Positions 31,444-42,446 of a DNA stretch of 64,000 bases are shown here, piece after piece. Source of the DNA: Linanthus parryae (taxonomy: Eukaryota > Streptophyta > Magnoliopsida > Ericales > Polemoniaceae). The number at the start of each line of letters is the position of its first letter. Position 1 is the first letter of the stretch. The translations under genes and the position numbers were made by a program. A model generated the notes under the pieces. The model saw only the letters and a program-made list of their open reading frames with translations, did no database searches and was not told where the DNA came from. The stretch is from contig JALGPY010000007.1 in NCBI GenBank assembly GCA_023055425.1, positions 22,268,001 to 22,332,000 of the forward strand. Reading direction: 5' to 3'.

Positions 31444-32333
31444 TGTAATGACCGATTTTCTTACACTTATATTACTTAAGTTAATTTCATGTTTAAGGGA
31501 GTTGTATTTTGATAGATGTGTCCATAACTGCTAAATTGTAATAGTTAAGCTCGTCTACAAAGACTCCGAAAGTCGCAAATTCTTATTTTATTGCTAAATT
31601 AAATATAAAAATATTTAGGGAATGATTAGTGCTAATCACTAGTTTAAATATTAATTAAGTATTGTTTATGCATCTTGTGATATGTGACTTTTTATATACT
31701 AGACGTGACTAAATTACATGTTTATTTGACGCAGTGGTTGATGATAAGCATTTAGATTTGACCGAACGAAAGTGTGACACCCAGAGGGACACGTGTGACA
31801 ACATCTGTGACTATCCCTGCATGCTCAACACGCAGAGAGACACGTGTCGCGACATAGTGAACTACTTTGCATGATTGGCACGCAGTGAGGACACGTGTCA
31901 CACATATGAGCCTACTCCTTGTATGAATAACACATAGGGGACACGTGTCAGTGTGTGGCGACCCTTGCGCTGCATGCACGCCACATGTCCTGATGTCTCG
32001 TCGTGATCTGATTGGTGGTTGACTTTTATAAATAGATTCTAGTGCTTTAGTTATTTGGGATATGGATTCAGCCCCGTTGGTAAAGAATTTATGCTATATA
32101 TCATGAGAGTACGTGTAAACCTTAAGAATATTGTCAATCACTAAGAAGTCGCTGTCAGGACACTACAAATAAAAAAAAGTATAATAGTAAGATTGCAGTC
32201 TACCGTTTTTCTAATTTTGTCTCGTAACAGAACCGTTATGGTTAGACTCCTTGCTGGGGAAATCCTGTGCCCTAGCGGAGGACACTCTCGCGGGGTCTGG
32301 TAATTTCCCAGCTCTGAGGGTGGGGGTGTTACA
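31444..32333 (+). repeat. Tekay-like Gypsy LTR with four G-box repeats
   Basis: Begins TGTAATGACCG after a polypurine tract and ends GGTGTTACA, immediately before a second primer motif ATGGTATCAGAG (32335). It therefore has a 3'-LTR-type context on its left and a 5'-LTR-type context on its right, as in tandem elements sharing an LTR. The start (TGTAATGACC) and primer are typical of Tekay/Del Gypsy elements. Confidence 0.6.
31780..31990 (+). promoter_or_regulatory. Array of ACACGTGT (G-box/ABRE) palindromes in the LTR
   Basis: ACACGTGT occurs at 31789, 31840, 31891 and 31941, spacings 51, 51 and 50 bases, within a ~51-bp direct repeat (core 'CACGCAG-GAGGACACGTGTC'). A fifth, mutated unit (CCACATGTCC) is near 31981. 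ACACGTGTC is a strong binding site for plant bZIP factors of the ABF/ABI5 and G-box type. An array of four could make this LTR respond to abscisic acid or light; that effect is inferred. Confidence 0.65.
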
Positions 32334-32902
32334 AATGGTATCAGAGATTTGGTTCTGTGAAGAGACAGAGTTAGAAACTCAAATAATAGTTGGACAATGT
32401 TTTCAACATTAAAGCTGGAGAGGGAACAAGATTAAAACGGAATAGGAGGGGGTGGGGCTCACGAAAAGGCTATATATGCATATACGGGCCTTATAAATTG
32501 GAATCTCAAGATGCGAATGGTTGCGTTTCTTTGTATATTGGAAAAGTTTTTGATTCTACGAAAGAATTTTGAAAATTGAAATTGTATGCAGATAACTGGC
32601 TATCCTGGGTACAATCCAGATGAACTGATATCCTGCTTGTGAACCATATGACTTGCTATCCTCGACAATCCAGATGACATGATATCCTGGTTGTGTACCA
32701 GATGACTTGCTATCTTCGATACAATCTAGATGAATTGATATCCTGGTTGTGAACCAGATGAATGGCTATCTTGGATATAATCCCGATGAATTGATATCCT
32801 CGTTCTGAAGCAGATGATTGGCTATCCTGGATACGATCTAGATGAATTTATATCTTGGTTCGGGGATCTTCGGGGACGAAGATTCTTTTAAAGGGGGTAG
32901 CA
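32334..32902 (+). mobile_element. Non-coding Gypsy interior with a 56-bp tandem repeat
   Basis: Starts at the primer motif ATGGTATCAGAG and ends with TTTTAAAGGGGGTAGCA, a polypurine tract. 32590-32868 holds five imperfect units of 56 bp (core GATATCCTGGTTGTGAACCA). No gag, protease or polymerase is present. Confidence 0.55.
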
Positions 32903-33500
32903 TGTAACACCCTGTAATTTTTATGGGGGTCAAATTGTAGTAAAATTAAATTTTTGAGTCAATTGTGCAGTATTTGTTGACAGCTGAACAAGTGGAACGT
33001 CAGAATTGCGTTTTAAAATCCTTGTGGCGCAGTTATGCGGATACGGAGAAGTTTGAGGCTCGTATGTAATTATCAAAAATTATAAGTTTTGACTGTGTTT
33101 TACAACTTGAGATTTACTAGAAGCTGAAGGGGCTGTTTTAAAATAATTCAAAGTGTTGGGATAAGATTGGAAATATCATAAAACCAAGCTTCCCTATGCT
33201 ATGTTGATACCCTAACTTTGTAGTATTTGCACATGCACCCCTTCATGAATTTGTACCACTTGGAAAATTCCATTTTCCACCTCATGGGTGAGGTGGCAAC
33301 ATCTCGTGCAACCCAACCACCTGCTGGAACCTACAGGAAGCCATCACTTTTCTTATATCTTTCATTCTTCATGAACAGGAGGAGGAGGAATTCTTTTCGA
33401 TAGCCACAGAACACCACCGCCACCTCCAATGCAGCGCCACCTCTACTCCACTACAATACCTTTGTTTCTTCTTCTTTCAAACACCTGCTATTGCTAGAAG
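32903..33500 (+). repeat. Left part of a second Tekay-like LTR (right end not found)
   Basis: Begins TGTAACACCCTG directly after the polypurine tract, a typical Tekay LTR start. Its sequence differs from the LTR at 31444, so the two are not a pair from one insertion. The right end is not identifiable; 33500 is an arbitrary limit. Confidence 0.5.
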
Positions 33501-35489
33501 GGCACCTCGACGTGCGAATTAATAGCCCCAATCAATTTGAGGGTAGCATCAAGTATCAAGGAGAAATTCGAGCATGAACTCGAGGAACCCTAGCGACTAC
33601 TCTGTGCAATTCACCTTCCCCGTTGCAATTCAGCGATTGAAACTGCTCCCGTTGTGTTCCAAAGATCAGCCTCGCACCTTGGCATGTCGTTTTCATCGAC
33701 CAAATCACTGGGTTTCGAAGAAGCCGCGGGAAATTGGGCTCCATGGTTACCAGATCCTGATATTGCGGGCAGAGCTGCAATAATGCTTCCTATATCTCTT
33801 GTTTTTAGTTTTAAACTACTTGAATAAGGTCCTTACATCTTCAGGAGCTCATTAGAATCATCCATTCATGCCCATATTGCATTAAAAGTAAGCTTTGATT
33901 TGTTAGCATCTTGTTTTTTCGGCGGGTTACTGTGGCCTGTTTTGGGGGGCCGTAGGTCACTCTCTGAGCCTCAGTTTTACAACCTGTTTGATTCTAGTTG
34001 TTCATTGTGCATAGAGCTACAACTTCCTTGTAGATATCATTGATTAATTTCATCTCTAAGGCCCCTAAAAATCAGGCCGAAGATGGAGCCTCGCGTTTTT
34101 TCTTTGCTGAAATGCTGTGACTCATGATTTTCAGTCAAGTTTGAGCTCTCGTATCTCATTCAAATCTTGATGGAATGAGGTGGCTCTTGAACCTGTGAGA
34201 ACCTGGTAGCTATGGCTACAAATCTCATGTCCATATCTAGCTCTGAAACTTCATAAGTGCTGGATTAATCTCCCTGGAAAATCAGTACTTTGTGCAGGTC
34301 AGAGACCTAAGACCAACTCCTGAATTTTCTCTCCAACTTCTGAGGGTGATATCTCCCTCAGTTCTGGCAGGACAGTTTAGAATCAAATCCCATATTTTTC
34401 TATCAAAATATTATCCTACTCACATCTTTCAATAGCGATGGGATTTGTGTTCTTAGTATGAACTCATAATGTACATTCTATTTCTTTTGGCAAATAATCA
34501 ACTTAACTAAAGAAATGTGTGGAAAAATGAAGCCTTGGAATTACTGCATATCAAATACCAAATATTATGTAGCATATTAATATATGTAGGGTAAATAAAC
34601 ATTGGTTCATTGGTACATGAAATTTGTGGAGCAGAATCTAAAAATAGCACTAATCATTTTCCAAATTTCATTCTTTTGCTGTTGTAGTTACTGAAATTCC
34701 ATTTTTCTTACTACCATGTTATGCTGGATCAGTGTCTAAGGAGCTAGAAATCACCACTATCCAAAATTAACTACAAGCACTCGTTTCAGAATTATTTCTA
34801 GACGTTTCGGGATCCGTCCGCATTTGAAGAGTGGTTCTCTGGGAGCATTTTTACGTTACCCGTGAAGTATCTACTTGAGAAACTATCTCAACAAGGAGTG
34901 GAGAGTGCCAATATAGAATTGAAACTGGAAAACATACAAGAAAATTCTATAAAATGTTACACGGAGGGGGGGGGGGTGCACAACAAGGTGTTTTGTATAT
35001 TAGTGACCATGTGTATAACTTCAGATAGAAATATCATACATCTGATGAGCACATTAATAATTAGATTTTACAATACAAGTATACCCATCTGATTTATGAA
35101 ACAGTAAGTCCTGTTATGCACTGTGAAAGAGACCAACTATTAGGGACATTATTTGACAAGCAAACTTAGTTTTGTGAATTTTAGAGTGGCTAGAACACAG
35201 TTCTATTTTACTGGAAAAGTGGGAAGCCCTACTTCAATATTTGGGAAAAAGACTAGTAGACGGTAGCATTTGGATGACTTCACAAACATTTAGTTTTCAG
35301 TTTTCTTTGGCATTGTCAAACTGATCGAATAGTTAATTTAACTAAATTACCATTTACAAAGGAAAAGCCATGTTAAGCGGCAATTAAGGCCTAGAACTAG
35401 GAACCCTTTAACCCCAGTTACTTCAAAGAAAACAATTAAGAAAGACCAAATTCATGGTCTGCACATAACATGGTTTGAGACACAAAGTT
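33501..35489. other. Unassigned sequence left of the Athila-like element
   Basis: Near-normal composition but no recognised gene. 33556-33783 is open on both strands. An 11-G run lies at 34966-34976. Part of this stretch may belong to the LTR starting at 32903. Confidence 0.35.
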
Positions 35490-35494
35490 AAATG

Positions 35495-37022
35495 TGATAG
35501 AACCTTTTAGGATCTATCTATTACCTCCATTTTACCACACTATCATAAGAGATTTGAGTCCAAAGTTAGAGAATAAAGGTTGTTTAGTCACTTGTTGCTC
35601 ACTATGTGCTATATTGTTAGTCCGTGAGTCCAAAGTTAGAGATTTGTTCATGTTGTCTTGGCAGGAACGGATGCTAATCAATTGATAGGAGGTACGGAAC
35701 GAACTTCGGAAACAACGGGAGTTCAAGTGGAGTCAAGAGAAGCCGAATTGGAGGAGCTTGGATGACCAGTTGGCTCTTTATTTTGATCATAGCGGGAGTT
35801 CTACAACTCATTTTCGGGTGAGACCAGTGCCATATGAAAGTAGACTCAGATAGCTTTCCATCGAAAGGTCACGGAGCTAAATCAAAGTTCGGATGAAGAT
35901 GATATCGCGTTTTGAAGTCAAGAGCAGATTTCAGGGGGCTTTTGTGCAATTACTGAAGACTTCTGCGGGTTATGATTCAAGAACGACCTAGGGACGAAAT
36001 TATTCATCATTCACGCAACCAGAGAGCCAAGAAGAAGGAGGAGAGGAACGGGACACCATTGCGGAGCATATTGGAGCTTGGGGATTGCCGAATTCGTCTA
36101 TTCTTCAGCGATTTCACCGTTTGATCACTTCTTCTCTTCTCTTTCATTATCTATGGAGAAACTTGTGTATATTTTCATTGCCATGAGCAGCTAGATTCTT
36201 TTCTAGGCTCTATGGAGAGCCTAGGGTTATGTTAGACTTTTCTTTTCCGGATTATTGAGATTGATACATGTTTTGTATCATTGATTATGATGAATCTTCA
36301 ACTCTTTTGGTGTATTGTGGAACTAGGGTTATTGACACACCCAAATTATGAGATGAATGACCATTGAGAATGATTTTTCTTCATGATTATGTGTTCTTAC
36401 TTAATGTTTAATCCATCTTAGTTATTGTTCATGTTTGATGCTTCAATCTTAGCAACAATGGAGTAGCTACCCAAAATTGCTAGTACTTAGGTTGAGTGCT
36501 TTAAAGAGACTTGGCCTAGGGTGATAGAGAACATGAAAACAATCCTTAATCAATGAGACTGAGAGGTGATTTGAATAGGATTGGCCATTTGGTAGACGAC
36601 AGTGGCCCGACAGGACCTGTAGTAGACCGTGACGTAGGACTGCGTGAGAACGTGAGAAGATCGTAGTGACTAGTTACCTGGCATAACTGAATTAGGATTA
36701 GCGTGTTTCAATACAGTATCCGGAATTTTCTAGCAACCCTAGGTGATCTATAGATCGCCTAGTCTTTCTCTATATTTGATTAAAACGTGTTTAATTATAA
36801 AATCCAAAAACATTGTCTTTTCATTATTTCAATAAAGCAACTTGTTTGGGGGTGGCAAACTCTTAAACTATCAACCATTCCTCCCGGTTACTTTAACTCT
36901 AAATTAAGCTTTTAACTAAATAATGTCGTGATTGTCCTCGTGGGATCGATAACTCGGGGTTTAAATACTACCCTATATTACTTGAACCGTGCACTTGCGG
37001 TAACACGTAAGAAAGCGTGTCA
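35495..37022 (+). repeat. 5' LTR (1528 bp), Athila-like
   Basis: Very similar to the 3' LTR along most of its length. The main difference is near 35620-35650. There the 3' LTR has about 65 bp (around TTTTCTATGCATATTAC), while this LTR has a short piece that repeats GAGTCCAAAGTTAGAG from 55 bases upstream. Confidence 0.9.
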
Positions 37023-37028
37023 AGTTTT

Positions 37029-37047
37029 TGGCGCCGGTGCCGGGGAC
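37029..37047 (+). promoter_or_regulatory. Primer-binding site (tRNA-Asp type)
   Basis: TGGCGCCGGTGCCGGGGAC begins seven bases after the 5' LTR. It is complementary to the 3' end of plant tRNA-Asp except for a small mismatch at GGT, where the usual site reads GTT. Confidence 0.8.
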
Positions 37048-37155
37048 AATGGTAGATTGTTTAGTTAGGAATTAGTTTAGAGTTTTATTTTATTTTTATT
37101 TTTGTTACAATCTTTTTACCTCACGGCTGTGCTAGTGTTTTGTCCTCAGGTAGCG

Positions 37156-38320
37156 ATGGCGAAAGGCCAAAGGCTAATTAGCCTCACCACGGAGCAGCTG
37201 CAATCTATGGTTGCTGCAGCCGTAGAGAAAGCACTAGCGGCAAAATCTAGACCGCAGCCGACCTCAATGCCGTACAACCGTTCTGGAAAAGCAATAATCC
37301 AGGAATTTGAGGCGGATCTTAAAGGATGGGAGCCGAAAATTGTGGTGCCACCAATTCAGGAAGAAACCTTTTGCCTCAAGCTGAGCACGATCCAATTTGC
37401 TCAGGAACAATGCACTTTTGTTGGGACACATGAGGAAGACCGATATGAATTTATTAGGAGATTTCAGAGCCATTGTGGGCTAATCCGATATAGTGGGGTC
37501 ACTTCTGAAGCAATAAGGCTGATGCTCTTCCCACATTGCCTCCAGGGATTTGCTGTGGATTGACTAGATTCTTTGCCATCCAACTCAATCAAGACATGGG
37601 AAGAGTGTGCCTCCTTGTTCATCGGTAATTTTTTTCCCATCTCACGCATGATTCAGCTTATTCAAGCAGAAGCAGCATGAATCTATGGTCAAAGCATGGG
37701 AGCGTCTCAACTTCTTGCTACGCAAATGCCCCAACCATGGAATTGCCAAAGCCCATATCATCCAAATCTTTTATGATGCACTTGGAAATCTTGACAAAGA
37801 CAAGATTGACAGAGAAGCTGGGGGCAATTTCTTGTTCAAATGCAATGAGGAGGGTGCATATGAGCTGATGAGACGAGTGGTTGAACAAGAGGAGAGCTTG
37901 GATTATGAGTCCCAGCAGCAAGAACTGATGAAGCAAAATGCAATAACTTATGGCACAGTTCAGGTGAATGCGGTGGAAGCAGTGCATGAAGCAGTTGTTT
38001 CAGAGTTGCAGCAACAACAAGAATTAGCTTTAGAGCTGGCTGAGCTGAGAGGAGTGATGAAAGTGATGGGTCAACACGTGATGACCATGATTGCAGAGAG
38101 CACTACTTCTGCAGTTGCACTCCGGGAAGCTCTAGCAGAAGTTAAGGATGTTAAGCAGCAACTCGAACACAGAACACCGCAATACACTGTTGTTGCATCT
38201 GAGGAACATGTTCAATCCATCACCACTCGCAGTGGTATTTCACTCAAAGACCCACCATATCCTACTCATGCCAGAGCGGTAGCATCCAAGGCAAAGGAGC
38301 ATGAAGTCTTTGATTCTTAG
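37156..38320 (+). pseudogene. Athila-like gag, broken
   Basis: From ATG 37156: MAKGQRLISLTTEQLQSMVA and a long N-terminal region. It then reaches the capsid-like part IRLMLFPHCLQGFAVD and meets a TGA at 37561. The reading continues after it (LDSLPSNSI.TWEE) and changes frame near 37680. 37685-38320 then reads AWERLNFLLRKCPNHGI, YELMRRVVEQEE, and a Gln-rich helix, ending with VQSITTRSGISLKDPPYP; 'TRSG' is a typical Athila landmark at the gag/protease border. One in-frame stop and one frameshift make it non-functional as read. Confidence 0.85.
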
Positions 38321-38431
38321 AAGGCTCCTGTCATGGTCCCCCAATCAAGGGGCATGACTCAGTAGGATGAGGAGGAACTCCCCGAGGTACTACTATCATC
38401 TCCTTCTTCATCTTCAGATCTTCCATACCCA

Positions 38432-39040
38432 TTGCATAGTAGGAAGAAGAAGGATGATTTTGAGGAATACAGGCTCTTTCTTAATGTATTTTCGAAACTG
38501 CATATTAATATTCCCTTTATTGAGGCACTTCAAAATATGCATAAGTATTCTCAGTTTATTAAGGATGCAGTCCTTGGTAAGAAAGCAGTGGATGAATTTC
38601 AGGGAGTGAACTTAAATGAGCATGTTAGTTCATGTGTTTTGCATGGGTTACTTAAGAAAAAGAAGGATCCGGGTAGTTTTGTCATTGAAGCTACGTTGGG
38701 TGATGCCTACACTGGGAGAGTTCAATGCGATTTGGGAGCAAGCGTTAATTTGATGCCTCTGTCGGTATTCAAAAATTTAAGTGTGGGGGAGCCTCAGAAA
38801 ACCTGGATCACTCTTCATTTTGCAGAAAAATCATCCAAGAGAGCCTGTGGGATGATACAGGATGTACTTGTGAGGGTTGGAAGCCTGATCATGCCAGCTG
38901 ACTTTGTCATATTGGACATGCCAGCTGGTGATGTGCCTATAATTCTAGGTAGGCCGTTTTTAGCAACTGGGCGTACTCTCATTGATGTAGAGAATGGAGA
39001 GCTGATTATGAGGGTACCTGATGACAAGGAGACTTTTTGA
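38432..39040 (+). pseudogene. Athila-like aspartic protease region
   Basis: Reads LHINIPFIEALQNMHKYSQF, SFVIEATLGDAY, then the active-site motif CDLGASVNLMPLSVFK (the DLGA form used by Athila/Tat), PADFVILDM, and VPIILGRPFLATGRTLIDVE. The frame is open with no internal stop for about 200 codons and ends at TGA 39040, exactly where the polymerase would normally continue. No ATG is needed if it was part of a polyprotein. Confidence 0.85.
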
Positions 39041-42000
39041 GTCTTCAAAACGACACCTCCGTACTCGTGGGAACAGAAGCCAGGGGTTCCATTTGCTGTA
39101 CAAGTGAAGCGACAACTCCCTGATTTGTCACAAGGAGATCCACCTAACTACTGGGAAAGAAACAAGCCTTCAGCTGTACAAGCACACGAATCAGTTCTTC
39201 AGATTCAGCACAGGAAAGCTAAGCTGGAAGCGGCACAATGTGCCAGACCACCCTCGTGAGGTGGCAGAGGTAACTGGGTCGGCCCGTCGACCTTAAATTA
39301 CAAGCGCTTCTTGGGAGGCGACCCAACGTAGAGTAGGATATTTGTTATTTTGTTTTGTTTTTGAGTTCTCCATATTTGATAGTGAGAGATGAGATAGAGG
39401 GTGGTTTAATTTTTTCGATGAGTGTGCAGGTACCGAAGACACTCCGGATTCCCTTGATGCATGTGCACGATTTCGCACGCAAAACGAGGAACAACTAGCT
39501 AACCGGGAGCATTGAGCTTGATAAAGGAGCTACTCGAGGTCGAGTAGTAGCTAATTATTCATGAGTAACATGGTAGCAAGTTGGAGTATCGGGGTTGCAC
39601 GCAGTGGAATCCGGAGAGGAGATAAAATTTCAAGAGCTTTGGAGGCGAGATTCTTTGCTCAAGAGGGATAAATTGAGAAGAATTGGAAAATTTATGTATT
39701 TGGGAATTTTCTAGTCAAAAATGGATTCCTCGTCGAGTGTGAGTCCAACGGTTCAAGAATCGGATACCGGATGAAGAAGATAGAGCAAAAACAAAGTGGG
39801 CAAGATTCAGTGGTTCGGTACCCATTTTCGGGCCGAAATGGGGGCCGAAATCAAGCCATTTCGGACCGAACTCAAACATGCATTCTGTTTCAATTTTTCC
39901 CAGTGATTTCGGGCTCCATTCGGGCCGAAATGGGGGCCAAAATCAGCTGGACAGCTCACTTTTTGGGGGTATTTTTGATGCTTTTTGGGGGTTATTTCGA
40001 CATTTTGAAGGATTTTTAAAGACGAGAACCAACCAACAAGTCCCCTAACACCCCAATTTGGATCAAACACTCCTTGTCTTCATCTTATTCCTCTCCAAAT
40101 CCTCAAGAACACCAACACACCCCAAACCCAAAACGCATCCAAATCGGGAAGTTTTTGAGATAGTGAGTGGATTAACTCTTGAGCTTTTGAGATAGTGAGC
40201 GGATTGAGTGTGGGGGAATTCAAAGAGGGAGATATCCAAGAAATTAAATCTTCCGATTCATCGCTTTGGAGGGGATTCGGCCAAAGCTCAAAGAGGAACT
40301 AAAGACGGGAACACCGAGGAGCACATCAAGGGTATGCTTGCTTCAACTTGCTCAAGTTTTCGGAAAATTTGGTCGACCGACTCGGTCCTTCTTGACTAAT
40401 TTTTGCGATACCAATCCCTTAAGAATGGTACTCAGGGATCATAGGTACCATATTCTCTCTCTCTCTTTAAATAATCATTCTAGGCGATATGATTCAATTC
40501 GTGCAAAATGCAATGCAACACTTGTCATTTTAAATCCTTACACTTTGAGATCATTTCTTTGGGGGGACACTCCAAATTCATTGAGGAAAATGAGTATCTC
40601 AAGTGTGTGTGTGTGGGGGGGGGGGGGGGGGTTTCACATATCTTTACTTTCCTTAACTTGCATTGCCTCGTTACATATAGAATAGTGAGTCAGTTTGCAC
40701 GTAGGTATCGGAGTTAGGATTGCATGTGCACGTTTCTATATTGCATTGTATATATTGTTTGCACTTTTACTTATTGAGTCCTCCTACCCATATATTTTGT
40801 TAATCGAGTTGGCCCAAGCATATAGTGTTAGAAAAAAAAAATTAAAAACAAGAAAAAACCTAAAAATTGATTTTTTTTGAGAAAGGGCAATTGAAGAGAG
40901 TAAGCGTGGAGAGGGCTTAATGATAGAAATTCCCTAGAAGTAGGACAATCTGAGGTGAGGTAGACGCGAGAATCTGGAGTAGGAAGGCTATAGGGCTAAT
41001 GCACTCGAGAATTGTGAGTAGCTGTCTCTCAGACTAGTTATCCTACTAGCGCTACAACACCGTCACTTAGGTAGTCGTCAACCCTCCTCGTAGTGGCAAC
41101 AGAGCAGCTGTGCGAGTGATTTTTATGGGGACCTCGCGTCCCGTCTCCATCGCCTAGGTCCACTAGTTACCCCAATTTGATCCATCTACCCCTTTTATTC
41201 ACATCCTCTAGCCTAGGAAGCCGTTCCTTGTGACTTTCGTCACTAGTTAGAATGATCCCTTCCTATGCGTCATGATAGAGGGAGTCGAGTTAGGGAGGTT
41301 TGTTGAGGGTGAGCTGATATTATACATATTACGTGGATTCTCTTACATGTCGTCTTTTGAGGGGATGTGAGGGTGAGTTAGAGACAGTAGCACACTTCGG
41401 TGTGGCGGTGATTCGTGTCCTTACACCACGATCACAGGTGTAGTGCCGTAGTGCGTGACATTCTTTTCGCACGTCATGGGCTGGGGGTTGGTTGATCTCA
41501 TAGGAGAATGTGCTTCGATTTGTATGATTATTCTCTATATCTTAGGTGATGAGGAGGATAGGGCACATATATACATTGATTATCGGGTTTTTGTGATATG
41601 CTTTACATTGAGTGTGGGGGTGTTGACATTTATCGTGATTACACATTTGATTTGACACATTCCACCCCTACATTATTTTATTTGACGGATCGGTCTCCTC
41701 GGATATTTGCTACTACTATGAGCTCCACGTGCTTATTTGTGTGGAAATGGAAATGAAAGAAAAAAAAAGAGAAAGAAAAACAGAAATTGAAACTGAAAGG
41801 AAATAAGGAGCTGAAATTGAACTTCATGAAGACAGAGGAGATGAGCTATGAATCTTTTATCACTTCTTCACATTTGTGGCCGCGAGAACGGCGTTACACT
41901 AAGATTGAGGGAATGAGGGCCGGAGCATTTAGATTCGGTGGGATTCCTTGGATTTTGGTGAAGAAGTGTGAGAATCGGGTTGTGTGAGTTATATCATGAC

Positions 42001-42446
42001 GTCTAGGACTACGCTTCTAAATATCCTATCCTACTCGTCCTAAGCCGTCAACAATTGAAACCCGTGGATAAATAGCTCGGATGGTAGGTGCTAGGGATAC
42101 GTTTGATGAGTATGCAAGAGCAACTTATTGAGTGTCTGTGCCCGTTCTGTCTGACGAAACTGGCCGCAAGTTCTACCGATCACCAAAGTTTAGAATCTAT
42201 TAGGGGATATGAGAGCCCTATGATATGCCGGTTTGTTTTTTGAGATTTCCCAATCTCCAACCAAAAAGAAAAAAAATATATATGTTCTTTACTTGATTGC
42301 ATTGTTTATCGAGTTGCATTGTTTAAAGTCATGTAGATTGCATAGTCCAGCGTTTGAGTCATTGTGTCTAAGGCAAAGTAAAGATATATGTGAATCTCGA
42401 AAGCAAGTGTTGCTCGGGACGAGCAAGAAGGTAGTGTGGGGGAATT
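39041..42446 (+). other. Non-coding 3' interior of the Athila-like element
   Basis: No polymerase motif in any frame. Near 39300-39330 is AAGCGCTTCTTGGGAGGCGACC, a landmark that follows polymerase in Athila/Tat relatives, so the deletion removed what lay between protease and this point. Other content: a near-duplicate TTCGGGCCGAAATGGGGGCC at about 39827 and 39918; GAGTGTGGGGG words (polypurine-like) at about 40206 and 41611; a 17-G run (40615-40631) after a GT repeat; and a 66-codon hydrophobic frame at 41455-41655 that could be a vestige of an envelope-like reading frame, which is weak. Confidence 0.65.

Noticed and set aside
31780..31990. CRISPR-like array from the 51-bp spaced repeats
   Set aside because: Units are tandem copies with similar spacers in a plant LTR; nothing resembles cas genes.
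32390..32572. 60-codon plus-strand frame after the second Gypsy primer site
   Set aside because: No gag similarity; short and probably chance.
40615..40631. Functional G-quadruplex
   Set aside because: A single homopolymer run may be an artefact, and no function can be read from it; reported only as an anomaly.
41455..41655. Envelope-like gene in the Athila-like element
   Set aside because: Only 66 hydrophobic codons with no start context or partner region; kept as a remark only.
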